A stretch of DNA of 64,000 nt from Dipteronia dyeriana (Eukaryota; Streptophyta; Magnoliopsida; Sapindales; Sapindaceae), in NCBI GenBank assembly GCA_032871835.1, contig CM065297.1, forward strand, positions 28,343,598 through 28,407,597, in the 5' to 3' direction. Positions within the stretch are counted from its first letter, which is position 1, and each line of letters starts with the position of its first letter. The notes under the pieces are model-generated. The model made no database searches. It had not been told where the DNA came from and saw only the letters and a program-made list of their open reading frames with translations. Of this stretch, positions 1-12,479 are shown in pieces. The position numbers and the translations under genes were made by a program.

Positions 1-1499
1 TGCTCACTGATGCTTTCGAAAAATATGGAGGTACGCGTCCATATGCTGGGAGTATATACACGTAATAAAGTGTTAGGAGTGTATCATATCTAAAACAAAC
101 ATTAAATAGAAAATTACTGGTCGCACATACCTCGTCCTCCAACTCCATGAAGTTGGTCTGCATTCGATGGAACCATGCAGCATCAACTGGTTCCAGCATG
201 TTCACATCATGTCTGTATTAATTTTCCATTAGCTACACAATTATTTAATTGAACATAAAAAACTTGTTGCCTAATAGAAAAAAAAATTACTTACCGTTTC
301 CCGTTTATGTTCTTCTTGAATCTTGGTAAGCCTTCAACTGGTCACCGTCCACCAGTCCATGGGGATAAGAAACGTGGTCTGCTGGCTAAAGTATTACCCT
401 CACCCACTTTGGCCGGTAGGGATCTGTGTACAGGCTGAGCAACTGCCAACCACACTTCAATACACACCTCTCTAGTCGAACTCCCCCCGTTGGGGTGTGC
501 TACGATAAGGAGCTCTGTCCCCTCTACGGCTAGATTGATGTAGGGAGTGGATGGGGCAATTGTCGGTCGATCGATGGGGGAAGGGGAGGGGAGGGGAGGG
601 GGAGGCTGTTGCTTGATCGGAGGGGGCGGCTGTCGCTCGACCAATGGGGGAGGTGAAGGGGGTGGCTACTGCTCGATCAATGAGGGAGGTCGAAGGGACG
701 ACTGCCGCTCGATCGATAGGGGAAGTGGAGGGGATGGCTACCGCTCAATCGATGAGAGGTCCAACATAACTGTTGTACGTGTAACAGGCCTTGTATCTCC
801 GGTATGGTGGTGAGTGTTATTCTCTAGAACTATCCCTCTGGTATGTGGATCCTCCCAAGGGCTACCAGTTCTATCTATCCCCCCGGTATACCCATCTATC
901 CTTTCTCCAGGAGTAAAGTCTAGATCAGAAACAGGTGGACCATCCTTGTACGTATGCATCCCCGAGCCCTAAAGCCCCCCGATCAATGCGAGTAACTCCT
1001 GGTGCTGATTGTGTCGATCCTCCTCGCTCTTTCGGATCATAGCCACCAACTCCTGGTGTTGCTGTTGTCGATCATCCTTACTCTTCCGGAGGGCTTCAAA
1101 CAACTTGTTGATCTGATGTTCCCAAGGGGCCTGAAATCATGTCAACATTGTTAGTACTAAAACCAATCAACAGGTCACATTAATAAAAATAGAAATATCA
1201 TCTCAACTTACCTCCCCATCACTTCCAACGTCTGCACAGGAATGATCTCTAGATGGAGTAAGTACGGGGGTGGTAAACCGAACCCTTCTAGGCCTCACTC
1301 ACCGAGGAGATGGCTCAGATCCACTAATGTCCATGGCACTGAAACTCGGACCCGATGGGTTAGAACCCTCTGCCTCACTGCGCCTCTTATCCCCACCCTC
1401 CTCATTGGAACCCTTTCCACTGCTTCCGCCGGTGGTAGTCTAATCAGTAACAGTCGGAAGGTGAACCCTGTCCTCCTCTACATACAGGCTCCCCCCCCC

Positions 1500-1535
<36 letters not shown>

Positions 1536-2690
1536 GCCTGTGAAGTACGGTGCCTCCGTCTCAGCTGCTGTGGGCACGATTTCCTTCCTCACAAACATTT
1601 TAAAGCTTAGTTAGAGGAATGTCATTGTAAACATAGTAAGTAATTTAATGATTAAGAAATTAAATAAATACCCTAGCACTGAAAATCTTGGCCAGCTTTT
1701 TCCCTCTAGGTTGTTTGGTCGACTCCCACTTCAACATACCAGGAGAAAACTTTGTAACCCTTCAGGCGCCGAAATCGACGCCCAGTTAGAGGATCACCTC
1801 GACCACAAATATCTGCATCAAAGATAAGTACAGTTAGAATCCAAAAAATTTAGCAATGAAATATAAGGTACATTTTGTGATTCAAAGTTCTTACCAAGAG
1901 GGCATGCGATATACCGCAAAATGTTGTACCCTTCCACAGTATGTGTAAAAGTGCCATGTGCCTGTTGGCATCTCTACTCACGTCGTCGAGGTAACACATG
2001 CTTGAATGAGAAGATAGAATGCTTATAGAAATGGGCACCCCACGAGAACGCATCGAATGCAGTGAGGTCATCTACCAACAAAAACTGTCAAACTGGAATC
2101 TTGAATCTTGAATCTCTCGTCCACCCCCATCAGTATCCAGTTCAGCATGTAGATGAGGCACAACTTCACAGCATCATATGCCTCATGAAACTCTCTGAGG
2201 GTAAGAACAACACTCAACTCCTCTAACGATACCTCATCGACTCCAGGAAAGTACCGTTGATGTATACCATTCTCCACTGCAGCATACAGACTCGTGTCTG
2301 TAACGACTCCAAAACGTAATCCGGTGATGAGATAAAATTCCACCTTCAAAAACCTCACCACATGGTTCTCTAACAAGAACCGTATCTCATCTATTGGCCC
2401 GTCATGGTCCAACTCCCGCAGCTGGAGCCGATGGATATTACCATCGAAAACTTCATCTCCTGGTGCATCGACATGAAATGCCCGAAATAGAACGCCATGA
2501 ACCGACGCCGATCTTCAACAGTAAAATCTTCAGGGACCCGGTTCAGTGCATCGTCTATACGGGCGAGTGCTTCAAAATGGTCGTGTCGAGTCAATTTTCC
2601 CTTGAACCAATCTCCCTCTGGAGTTTTAAGAAAATCCCTCAACATGCTCCTCATCTGCAATGTCATAGAAACAATACATAAGTAAACTGG
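1..2690 (-). pseudogene. Ulp1/DUF1985-type transposon gene, 3' portion, degenerate
   Basis: Read on the minus strand, 2666-1860 encodes a DUF1985 domain. Recognisable stretches are LLENHVVRFLKVEF and AYDAVKLCLIYMLNWILMG, then FDAFSWGAHFYKHSIFSFKH after a frame change. DUF1985 is the domain N-terminal to an Ulp1-like cysteine protease in plant MULE-type (Kaonashi-like) elements. At least two frameshifts are visible (near 2445 and near 2070), plus an in-frame stop after the PRRRE stretch near 1985. Further left come a coiled segment (about 1135-985), a proline-rich linker (about 640-540) and short exons with GT-AG borders. One such intron donor is near 296 and the matching acceptor near 220. 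The left edge reads HMDAYLHIFRKHQ, which resembles the stretch before the Ulp1 protease, so the protease itself would lie outside the window. Family assignment rests on remembered domain pattern. The gene cannot make an intact protein. Confidence 0.7.
1502..1532. repeat. (AC)n microsatellite
   Basis: About 15 perfect AC dinucleotides lie inside the decayed Ulp1-type gene, directly after a C-rich stretch. It has no coding meaning. Confidence 0.95.
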
Positions 2691-2703
2691 AAAAAACTCG
2701 GTT

Positions 2704-3163
2704 CTTTGAAAAATATTCTCGATCGTTTGAAAAATATTCTCGAACTTTTAAAAAATTTCTCGATCCTTTAATAATATTCTCGACCCTTTGAAAAATTTCT
2801 CGATACTTTAAAAAATATTCTCGACCTTTTAAAAAACATTCTCGATCCTTAGAAAAATATTCTCGATCATTTGAAACAATTTCTCGAACCTTTGATAAAA
2901 TTCTCGATCCTTTGAAAAAATTCTCGAGCCTTTGAAAAATATTATCGATCCTTTTATAAATTCTCGGTCCACTGAAAAACATTATCGGTAGTTTGAAAAA
3001 TATTCAGGATCGTTTGAAACAATTTCTCGATCCTTTGAAAAATTTCTCGATTCTTTCAAAAATATTCTCGATCCTTTTAAAAAATCTCTACCCTTTGCAA
3101 AACAATCTCGATAATTTGAAAAAAATTCTCGATCTCTGAAAAATATTCTCGATTCCTTAAAAA
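2704..3163. repeat. 21-bp minisatellite
   Basis: About 21 imperfect copies of a unit close to TTTGAAAAATATTCTCGATC run head to tail, varying from 17 to 24 bp. Because the unit is often 21 bp, one minus-strand frame stays open and gives a repeated REYFSKD-like peptide. That is a by-product of the period, not evidence of a gene. The array sits just upstream (element sense) of the DUF1985 region and ends where the 306-bp repeat begins. Confidence 0.9.
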
Positions 3164-3168
3164 AAATT

Positions 3169-3963
3169 AAGAGGATGTGTGGTGCAATAAATGGAATACA
3201 CCATTAATCAACTCCGTGGAAACTTTGTATGAGTTTGGACATGTCTCGTGCATTGGTTCAAATAAATTCGGGGGTGGTTTTGTTTTAAAAAAAGGATATA
3301 TGGGTGGTTTTTTGCTACGACATGCCGTTGTTAACATGCTAAGTAGAGCATAGATCAAAATGTATGCAAACTACAAAGGGGGCGCTTGAGTGATTTGTTT
3401 TCTTCGGAGGAGAAGGGTGATGAGACCTAACCCTCCTAATTAAGAGGATGTGTAGTGGCATTTATGGATTACAAGTATTAGTCCCCCATTAATCAACTCA
3501 ATACACCATTGATGATGGTTATGATAAACGCTAAAAACTTTGTATGAGTTGTGATATGTCTCGTGCATTGGTTCAAATAAATTTGGGAGTAGTTTTATTG
3601 TAAATAAAGGATATATGGGTGGTCTTTTGCTACAACAGGCCGTTGTTAACTTACCAAATAGAGCAGAGATCAAAATACATGTAGAGGGGGCGTTTGCATG
3701 ATTTTTTTTCTTCGAATGAGAAAGGTGGTGGGGCTCATCCCTTCTAATTAAAAGGATCTGTAGTGGCGTTATGGATTACAACTATTACTCCCCCTGTTAA
3801 TCAACTCAATACACCGCCGATGACGATTATGATAAACACCAAAAACTTTATATGAGTTGTGATCTATCTCGTGCATTGGTTCAAATAAATTTAGGGGTGG
3901 AATTATTGTAAAGAGAGGATATATTGGTGGTTTTTTGCTAGGATATGTAGTTGTTAACATACT
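3169..3963. repeat. ~306-bp tandem repeat, left part
   Basis: Three copies begin at about 3169, 3442 and 3748 with AGGATGTGTAGTGG-like starts. The second-to-third period is 306 bp and the first copy is about 33 bp shorter. Each copy ends in a GTTGTTAAC block followed by AGATCAAAATACATG. The third copy is cut at 3963 by the Tat retrotransposon and resumes at 17,789, which restores a unit of about 308 bp. No protein-coding pattern survives in any frame. I do not recognise the family. Confidence 0.85.
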
Positions 3964-5986
3964 TGTACATTGATTTTTAAATTAGGTTTAACTGATCACT
4001 CGACAAACAAGTACATAAGAATAAACAATCAGATTATGACTTGAAATAAATAAACAAGATACAAGACGTAAGATTTTTTATGGTAAAACCCCAAGGTAGG
4101 GAAACATCCAAGTTATTCACTATAAACAAAATGATTACACACTCAGATCTCTCTTTAATTTGAGTTAACCCTTTTGTGGGTATTGTTAGGATGTATTTAT
4201 ACAGGCATAGAACCTTAATTCTTGATGTACAACTAAGGAAAGTTTATGTAATTTAATGGTACTCTAACTTATTGGAGTCGTGTTTATTCCTTTTCCCGTT
4301 TCTCATTGACTGTATTTTGATTATATTTAGATCTTTTACCTAATCTGGACTCTAATATCTATCAGGAAGCTTATTTCCATATCAAAGTGTGATTCAAGAT
4401 GCCTTATTTGAATCAAACTCTATTTCTGTGTGTTTGAGTCTTAACTGCATTAAATCGAAATGTTGTTCACATGTCGCTTCACCGACCATCTGCCAATACC
4501 GACCAGACTTCTTCCTCCCCGACTAGTGGTTTTACCCCGATCATAGGCTTTGGACCGACTATTTGGGTAATCCTGATTGGATTATTGTTATCTCGTCTAT
4601 TCGATCATTCAGGTAACCCCAATTAGTCGTTATGAAGCCATCTTTGGTCAACTCGGGTGGATTTGGTCTTGTTGACTTTTGATGACGTGTCATCCTCTCC
4701 AAATTATACCTATAATAATACCTCGTTATTGACTGTATTTTGATTATATTTAGATCTTTTACCTAATCTGGACTCTAATATCTATCAGGAAGCTTATTTC
4801 CATATCAAAGTGTGATTCAAGATGCCTTATTTGAATCAAACTCTATTTCTGTGTGTTTGAGTCTTAACTGCATTAAATCGAAATGTTGTCCACATGTCGC
4901 TTCACCGACCATCTGCCAATCCCGACCAGACTTCTTCCTCCCCGACTAGTGGTTTTACCCCGATCATAGGCTTTGGCCCGACTATTTGGGTAATCCTGAT
5001 TGGATTATTGTTATCTCGTCTATTCGATCATTCAGGTAACCCCAATTAGTCGTTATGAAGCCATCTTTGGTCAACTCGGGTGGATTTGGTCTTGTTGACT
5101 TTTGATGACGTGTCATCCTCTCCAAATTATACCTATAATAATACCTCGTTATTGACTGTATTTTGATTATATTTAGATCTTTTACCTAATCTGGACTCTA
5201 ATATCTATCAGGAAGCTTATTTCCATATCAAAGTGTGATTCAAGATGCCTTATTTGAATCAAACTCTATTTCTGTGTGTTTGAGTCTTAACTGCATTAAA
5301 TCGAAATGTTGTCCACATGTCGCTTCACCGACCATCTGCCAATCCCGACCAGACTTCTTCCTCCCCGACTAGTGGTTTTACCCCGATCATAGGCTTTGGC
5401 CCGACTATTTGGGTAATCCTGATTGGATTATTGTTATCTCGTCTATTCGATCATTCAGGTAACCCCAATTAGTCGTTATGAAGCCATCTTTGGTCAACTC
5501 GGGTGGATTTGGTCTTGTTGACTTTTGATGACGTGTAATCCTCTCCAAATTATACATATAATAATACCTCGTTATTGACTGTATTTTGATTATATTTAGA
5601 TCTTTTACCTAATCTGGACTCTAATATCTATCAGGAAGCTTATTTCCATATCAAAGTGTGATTCAAGATGCCTTATTTGAATCAAACTCTATTTCTGTGT
5701 GTTTGAGTCTTAACTGCATTAAATCGAAATGTTGTCCACATGTCGCTTCACCGACCATCTGCCTATCCCAACCAGACTTCTTCCTCCCCGACTAGTGGTT
5801 TTATCCCGATCATAGGCTTTGGCCCGACTATTTGGGTAATCCTAATTGGATTATTGTTATCTCGTCTATTCGATCATTCAGGTAACCCCAATTAGTCGTT
5901 ATGAAGCCATCTTTGGTCAACTCGGGTGGATTTGGTCTTGTTGACTTTTGATGACGTGTCATCCTCTCCAAATTATACCTATAATA
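3964..5986 (-). repeat. 3' LTR (element sense), expanded to 2.0 kb
   Basis: It matches the right LTR from TGTACATTGATTTT onward but is 2023 bp instead of 763. The excess is explained by three extra copies of a 423-bp block. The outer end begins TGTACATTGA, against TGTTGACACTGA in the right LTR. The inner end reads CCTATAATA instead of CCAATAACA. The U5 hairpin arms at 4080-4111 have decayed relative to the right LTR. Confidence 0.88.
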
Positions 5987-5996
5987 ATACCTCGTT
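4305..5996. repeat. 423-bp unit, four tandem copies
   Basis: Copies start ATTGACTGTATTTTGATT at 4305, 4728, 5151 and 5574, exactly 423 bp apart. Copies 2-4 are almost identical. Copy 1 differs at a few bases (TTGTTCAC for TTGTCCAC, CAATACC for CAATCCC, TTTGGACC for TTTGGCCC). Each unit spans the terminal ~410 bp of the LTR plus about 10 bp of internal sequence ending ACCTCGTTA. The duplication breakpoint therefore lies just inside the element, not at the LTR edge. The right LTR has a single copy. Confidence 0.95.
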
Positions 5997-6286
5997 AAAC
6001 ATACAAAACCGAGTATCCTGCTCTAAAAAGGAACATGCTAGGTGAAGTGTATTTAATTTTGTCTCGTAGCTCATAAATGCTCATTAATGCATGGTTAATG
6101 CTTAACAACTAAGCAGTAAACCATGGCCACATCCGTATGGTCTGTTTGAGGAATGTGACGTAACTTATACAATTATTGGCGGCTTTTCAAAATTTGAACG
6201 GTGCGTGATCTTCATGGTTTGTGCACCAACCCCCACTCTTGCACGTTTACCTAGTGACGTTTGCGCATCTGAGTGCCATCTTCCTC

Positions 6287-6296
6287 TTTATATATT
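6287..6296 (+). promoter_or_regulatory. Candidate TATA box for the antisense extra ORF
   Basis: TTTATATATT lies about 190 bp before the first ATG of the antisense gene, followed by a pyrimidine-rich leader. A TTTTCAG immediately before the ATG would allow a leader intron. The position suits a plant promoter, but there is no direct evidence of use. Confidence 0.4.
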
Positions 6297-6479
6297 TTTT
6301 AAAACCTTCTTGTTTTCCCCCTCACGACTTTTGTAAATTTCTACAACCGTAGATTTTCTTTTCTTCTACTCTCCTTCTGGGTTTTCCCTTTTCTTCTAGT
6401 TCTTATACATCCAGTCATCTGTTTTCGACCCTTCACTTCTCTAGCATCAACACTTTTCGCTTTCTATAACTTTTCAGGT

Positions 6480-9400
6480 ATGGATCATATCACTTGCCAT
6501 CGTTTTTCCGAGTTACTTATACACGCTATTAAAATGAACGATAAAAAGAACATTGATAGGCTTGAATCCATACTATGGGGTCAATCTCACACATACACTC
6601 TTCCATCTCAGCCCATTACCCTAAACGTAGATTATTAAGTTGCTCGACCAGAGTTTTTACCTCCACTGCTTATCTAGATATGTCAAAGATAGCTGGTAAT
6701 AGTCACAGGGGTAGGGCTTCAACCAGGAACTCTCCTTTTCCTATAATTGACTTGAAAATCCCTTCTCAGAAATTGATGTTGGCTGACGTTTTTAAAAGGC
6801 ACTGAGCGCACATGCTGAGAGAATCTGTTGATCAGCCATGCGTTTTTGGCTGCGAAGTTAATATGATGGTTGAACGAGAACTCAAGAAGTTCAAGGATAG
6901 ATTTGATATTCCCCGATATGTGTAACTGATTTCCAGTGGTGAGCTCATCATGTGGAACCCACCTCTGGGTGCTGTTGCAATTTATGGTGCTATGTTTCCT
7001 CTGGAGTGACCCTACTAATCTAGCCATTTATTGCCCGATTCTTGGCAGAGGAAGGGATTGCTCCTGCCCAGCTGACTCATAATTCTTACCGGGTGCTGAT
7101 CGACTTGTGGCATCTGTGGAAGAAGATCGGGGTCAGGCATCCACCGACCCCCCCAAGAGATTCATAACTCTTACACCCTTGGTCACTCGGATGCTGGGGG
7201 TACTTTCTATTTACAATCCATCTCATCCAATCACTGTATTCCTCACAACTTTCAGGAGAAGCCTGCTCTCGCCACCAATAAAGATCATAAGGGTTTTATA
7301 TGGGGCTTCCCATCCTCCAACAAGTATTGGAAGAACGTTGGTTTTTCGTTAGGGGTGATTGAGGTTAAATAGTGGTGGCTGACCCCAACCAAAATCTAAA
7401 CTGGAATAGTGTCCCAAGACACTTTTGTAGCCCCGTGCTATAGAACAAGACTCCGCCTGAGATGACTCGGGGCCAGACTACTCTGGTTGTTAAGGCGGCT
7501 CAGACTTTTTGGGAGGTCAGGGATTGTCACAATCTATTCTTGGAAAGGGACCCGATCGACTTGAAACTTTTTCCGGGCATATCCAGTAAACGCAAACACT
7601 ATAAGTTCTAATCCTCTTATCATTTTCGTTGAATTTTCATTTAAGTGTAAGAGATAGACAACGTTGCTGGCAATCAGGCCAAAAAAGCTAAGGGTCTTGG
7701 TAGACTTAGTAGGAGGGAGGCCACCGATCAAGTGGCTCAAGGAATTGCACCCCCCGAGCATGCTTTGGTGGAGCATGTCTACGTGCCTGACCCTATCACC
7801 ATAATAGCCCCTGTTGGGTTGGCTTAGGGGAGTGAGCGTGACACCCCTTCAAGGGATAACAGGAAAGGATCCTTTAGGGAGAGATCTACTCGGGAAAATT
7901 CCACCAAAGAGAGATCCAATAGGAAGAGTTCAGTAGGGATATGTATGGTAGAGAGAGATCTGGTGGAGTATCAATCAGCGGAAAGGTAGCCAAAATTGTA
8001 GAGGGGTCATTCACCCCGAGGCTATTCGTAAACGAATATAAGCCCTACTTGCTGCAAGTCCAGAGGTTTCCTATGCAGGGGTTGATCCTGTCATCCTTGA
8101 AGAAGATGATGATGACCAGGAGACTCTGGCCGACCTAATTTTACTGGAGTGACGGTCGAAGAGAAAGGATGATCGTATGTCCATGGCATCTGCCTCCCTT
8201 TCATCTTCCCATACCAAGACAGTTGAGTAGGTCCCAGCCAAAATTGGTAGAGAGACTGATTTTCAACATTTAACACTTATTTCCCATTGAGCCATCTCAG
8301 GCCCCATCCGATCACCCGGTCAGTCCAGTTTCAACCGACTCTCTTATAGAGAGATCTAGTAAGGCCCCGATGTAATTTTCTATAAATATTCTTTATTGAC
8401 TTTGACTTTGATGCTTTGACTCTGATGTTGGTGAGCCTAATCCGGAGAGGCCTTTCTATAAAGACACTATGCTCGAGCTTATTGAAGAGCATTTTGATAA
8501 GTTGTCTCTACGGTTGGATAGGCCATCCAGGGTTTTTCCAAATGTTACGATCTTCTGCTTAGTCAGTGATGTTGGGACCAACCAAGCTGGGAACATCCCT
8601 ACTAATGTTCCTTTCACATTCCTATATCGTGATGGGGTCGGTGAAATTCAAGCTCTTAGAGGGTAAGAATCTACAATCCCTATGGATGGCCTTCATACTG
8701 AAGAGGGCATTGAAATTTCAAAAGCACAAGATATTGCAGACCTGGTCTCTCCAGTAATATTTTTGACCATCTGTAGACTTAGTTGTGAGGGATCCACCAT
8801 TTCGGTTCCACTAACTGTCTCTACACCTAAGCCTCATCTGTCTCTTGGTTCAAGTAGTTCTCTAGTCAACCCTCTTGTCATACTTCGTTTGATGTCAGCT
8901 GGTGTGGGGTACATTGGTGATGGGTATTGGAGGCAGGCTAGAACTGCTAGCAGCTCTGAGTTGGTCCGAATGATCTTTAGAAATGGTGTTTTTTTAAGTC
9001 TTCTCCACTTTTTTCTTTCATTTGCGTCCATCATTATTCTTACTCTTCCATTTTTTTTCTAACAGGAAGTGGAAGAGTTGACTCGGGCTCTGATTGGTTA
9101 TGAAAGATAAGTTGTAAAGATATCTTGACTGATAAAGAAGCTTGCTGAGAAAGCTGAAGCCTCAAATCCCCCTCGACCAGTGATTCCAAAATCATGCAAT
9201 CATGTGAAGAAAAACTGAAGAATTATGAAGCAACTAAGATTGCCATGAGGAGGACTATAACTAATGGTCAGAGTAGGGCCTCTGTAGCTAGCGTGATCGT
9301 TAGAGAACTCACCACGAAGGATGTTAAGTTAGAGGGAAGGGTTGTGAGGTTGGAGTTACAGAATGTCGAGCTTGAGTCAAGTGTCATCCTGGTTAAAGCG

Positions 9401-10061
9401 GAGGCATCCAAACTTCAAAAAGAAGCCCGAATGGCTAGGGACACCCTTACCTCCGCTCAACAGTCTATGCTTGGGTCGCAACAAGCGTCTGTAGAAGCTC
9501 ACCTCCACTATGAGCGATTGGCTCAAGATCTGGAGCAACAACGGGTCAGCGTGGAAGTGATCTCCCAAAAGACCAGGCTAGTCCTTGAGGTTCAAAACGT
9601 CGATCACTATAAGAAGTCTCTTGCTTTTGAGGTTGTCATGCTGAGGGAGCTCAAGCGAGGGCTAGTCACCGCTCGAATATTTTTTGGTGGTAAAAAGTGG
9701 TATTCGGGAGAGGCTCGCCGAAAATGGGACAGGACAATCCAAAAACGTAAGGCTGAGTCCTTAGAGGCTATAAAGAACCAAAGGATTAGGTGAAGGGCCT
9801 ATTACAAATCTATCGGGAAAGACCCTCATATAACTCCCCTTCAAATCCTCCTTGATGGCCATCAACGATAGAGAGGAGAGTGGCACTTTAACGAAAGAGA
9901 ATGATATTGGGCTCTTGCCTGGTACGGATTACTCTCTTTTCATGACTGATGACCTAAAAGATGACATCAGCTGGTCGGATTTCAAAGATCTGACCAAGAA
10001 ATATGGAGATAATGATGTTCCATCTTGTGGTTCCAGACCTAGAGGTCCCTTAATCACATAA
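6480..10061 (+). pseudogene. Antisense extra ORF of the Tat element (PF04195-like), decayed
   Basis: It runs opposite to gag-pol between integrase and the 3' LTR. The first ATG at 6480 gives MDHITCHRFSELLIHAIKMN. Across several frames the mid region reads PFIARFLAEEGIAPAQL and VLIDLWHLWKKIG (about 7025-7130), then KGFIWGFPSSNKYWKN (about 7286-7333). These are typical of the plant 'gypsy-type transposon' N-terminal domain PF04195. A 199-residue open stretch at 9194-9793 is rich in Glu, Lys, Arg and Leu and looks like the usual coiled-coil tail. 9852-10061 is a short acidic end with an Asp-rich DDLKDDISWSDF. At least four stops or frame changes separate these pieces. Antisense extra ORFs of this kind are described for Tat/Retand elements. 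Their function is unknown. Confidence 0.75.
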
Positions 10062-11155
10062 GGAGTTTGACTCTGCTGCCCCATTTCGTACTTTTTTTTT
10101 GTAAATGTATACCTTTCGTTTTCCTCTTGTAATACTGTACAATGGACTATTTTATATGAATAATACCATTCTTTCTTCGCTATTTGTTGTTATTATTGCA
10201 TTAAGTTGATTGATTTTGCACGAACCGAACAATCTGTTACGTGGTCGGGGGGCGGAGGTCACTTTATAACTTAAACTATATGCTCATTGTAGCGCTAAGT
10301 TGAATAATTAACCTTCAAATGAGCAATCTATATATGTTTGGAGTCATTTGTTTCACTTACTCTATATGTGTTATGTCGCACTAAGTCGAATGACTTGACT
10401 TTAACCAAATCTCTGCATGCGTTCGGGGTAACTGAATAACTTAGACTATTAGTTTACCAATGCCTAGTGACATTGGTTCTATCTTGATCAGTTACTTTAT
10501 AACCCAACCACTTCGTTGGTCTTGGTCAGTTACCTTTGTTTAACTGCCCTTTTGAATCCGACTGGATCCAGATCTACCGAGTTCATTGTCTTTTGCCAAG
10601 TAGTGTTCTTTTTGTGGACCATTTTCATGGTATCTAATTTATAAACACTTATCTTTTATCTGTCAACTAAACCATCGGGGCAACTCCTAGTAGTCTGTTG
10701 CTCAAGATTCGTTGCGATAGGGGTGGTTGATATTATGCTAACTTTAACGAATATGCTCAATGTTTTTTTGGCAACTATTTCAAGCCTAAATATTCTATCC
10801 CTCTATCCAACTCTTAACGTATGCCATCAGACTCGTGTACCCTGAAGGTGCTCTAACAGTGTTTCTATACACCAAGTTAGTTTCAGTTAGTGTACATTAT
10901 CTTTGTGACAAATGTTTTCGGGCCCCTCATTGGGCCTTTCGGGTGCTCTTTTGGAATTAAGCGATCTCGGGTACCACGACATTGCTTTTGTAAACGAAAG
11001 CAAAATTAAGAACATTTTTACTTGACTTCTTGGAATTACTCCCTCGAGGGGACCTTTATTGAATGATAAAAAGAAATAACAATCAATTAGATCACGATAA
11101 GCATAATAGAAAACAAACCAAATCAAATAAAAAACATGAAATAGACTATCTAAGA
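10062..11155. other. Spacer between the two opposing coding blocks of the Tat element
   Basis: This 1.1-kb AT-rich stretch separates the end of the antisense gene from the end of integrase. It would hold both convergent 3' ends. No protein pattern, repeat or structural RNA is visible. Confidence 0.7.
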
Positions 11156-12290
11156 ATATAAGGTCTTCAAATATTGTGCATTGCATGGCCGGAGCAGCTC
11201 TCCCCCTTCTGATCGGGTAAGGTAGTATACCCCATGGCCGGCTAAGCCGACCACATGATAGGGTGCTTCCCACTTGTCTGCCAGTGACCCTACTACTTTC
11301 TCTTTTATTTTGGGCGACACTCTCCTGAGAACTAAGTCCCTGAGCTAAAATCTTCATATCCAGACATGTGAGTTGTAGTATCTGGTTGCCGTTTGTTGGT
11401 AGGAGGCATTCCTTAACCTTGCCAAGTTCTTTTTTTTTTAATCTCATCTAAGTTTTGTTCTAGCATATCCATATTTGCATCGAGGTGGAAAAACTGTATT
11501 CTCGAGGAGTTATGAATCACTACAATCGGGATCATTGCCTCTGTACCGAACACTAGTGAATAGGAAGTCTCTCCTGCTAAAGTTCTTTATGTGGTATGAT
11601 AGGCCCACAATACTTCATACAGCTTACTGCTAAATTTCCTTTCTTAGCATCAAGTTTGGCCTTCAGGTTGTGTTTGATAATTTTGTTCACTGCATCCGTA
11701 TGGTCGTTGGTCTGAGGATTGGCTGGTGTGGCATTGTAGTTTTTTATATGGAAATCCTAGCACATTTCTCTGAAGTTATCACTATCGAACTGGGTCTCAT
11801 TATCAGTGACAGTAGTGTCCGGGATTCTAAATCGGTAGATGATGTTTTTCCTCATAAAATTGGTTGTGTTTGCTTCAATTATATGCACTAGTACCTCTAC
11901 TTCCGCCCACTTTATTAAATAATCCACGGCCACAATGGCATGCTTTACGTCTCCTTTTGTCGTTGTTGGCATTGGGCAGATTAGATCTAGTCCCCACATG
12001 GTGAATGACCAGGGAGACATTAGATTCTTCAGCTTCTCAAACGTTTGGTTGATATCATTGGCTATCCTCTAGCAACTACCACACTGCTCTACGACTGCTT
12101 GTGCATGCTGGAATAGAGTTGGCCAAAAGAAACCTTGCCTAAGGGTCTTATGTGACAAACTTTTACACCCAGTGTGGTTCCTACATACCCCTTTGTGGAT
12201 ACTTGCTAGTATCTGTCCTCCTTCTGTTGAGCAAATGCATCTTTGTAATATCTTTGAAAATCCTCTTCTGTACAATTCTCCCCCGACAAT
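11156..12290 (-). pseudogene. Integrase region of the Tat element
   Basis: The zinc-binding part lies at 12275-12070 (KGVCRNHTGCKSLSHKTL, then VEQCGSC). The core follows at 12020-11757 with GLDLICPMP around the first Asp and VTDNETQF around the second. The third acidic position sits in NDHTDAVNKIIKH, where relatives usually have NGQAEAxN; this looks like a loss or shift of the catalytic Glu. The C-terminal GPY/F-like module is readable at 11345-11160 (LRRVSPKIKEKVVG, KWEAPYHVVG). The longest open frame here (11447-10887) is in the wrong phase for that module. Stops and frame changes separate the parts, so it is inactive. Confidence 0.85.
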
Positions 12291-12479
12291 TGAGTATCTG
12301 GTGTCCCTATGCCTGAGGCGTTTTACTTCAGTTATGTCTATTGGAAGCGTTCAATCTTCTAAGTACTTTCTGATTGGGGTCATCCAGGTGACTTGTCCTT
12401 CTATAATCGTCCCTACTATTAGTATCTCTTTTTCTTCTTCAATATTAGGCCTCTTGAGGTGAGCCACTGGGATGGTTTT

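Noticed and set aside
2626..2982. 118-residue minus-strand open frame
   Set aside because: It is the minisatellite read in frame. Composition is a repeated 7-residue unit with no domain.
4305..5996. CRISPR-like or generic satellite reading of the 423-bp repeats
   Set aside because: Units are contiguous without spacers and correspond to LTR sequence. A plant genome has no CRISPR arrays.
10887..11447. 186-residue minus-strand open frame at the end of integrase
   Set aside because: The integrase C-terminal module reads in a different phase over the same bases, so this frame is a shadow.
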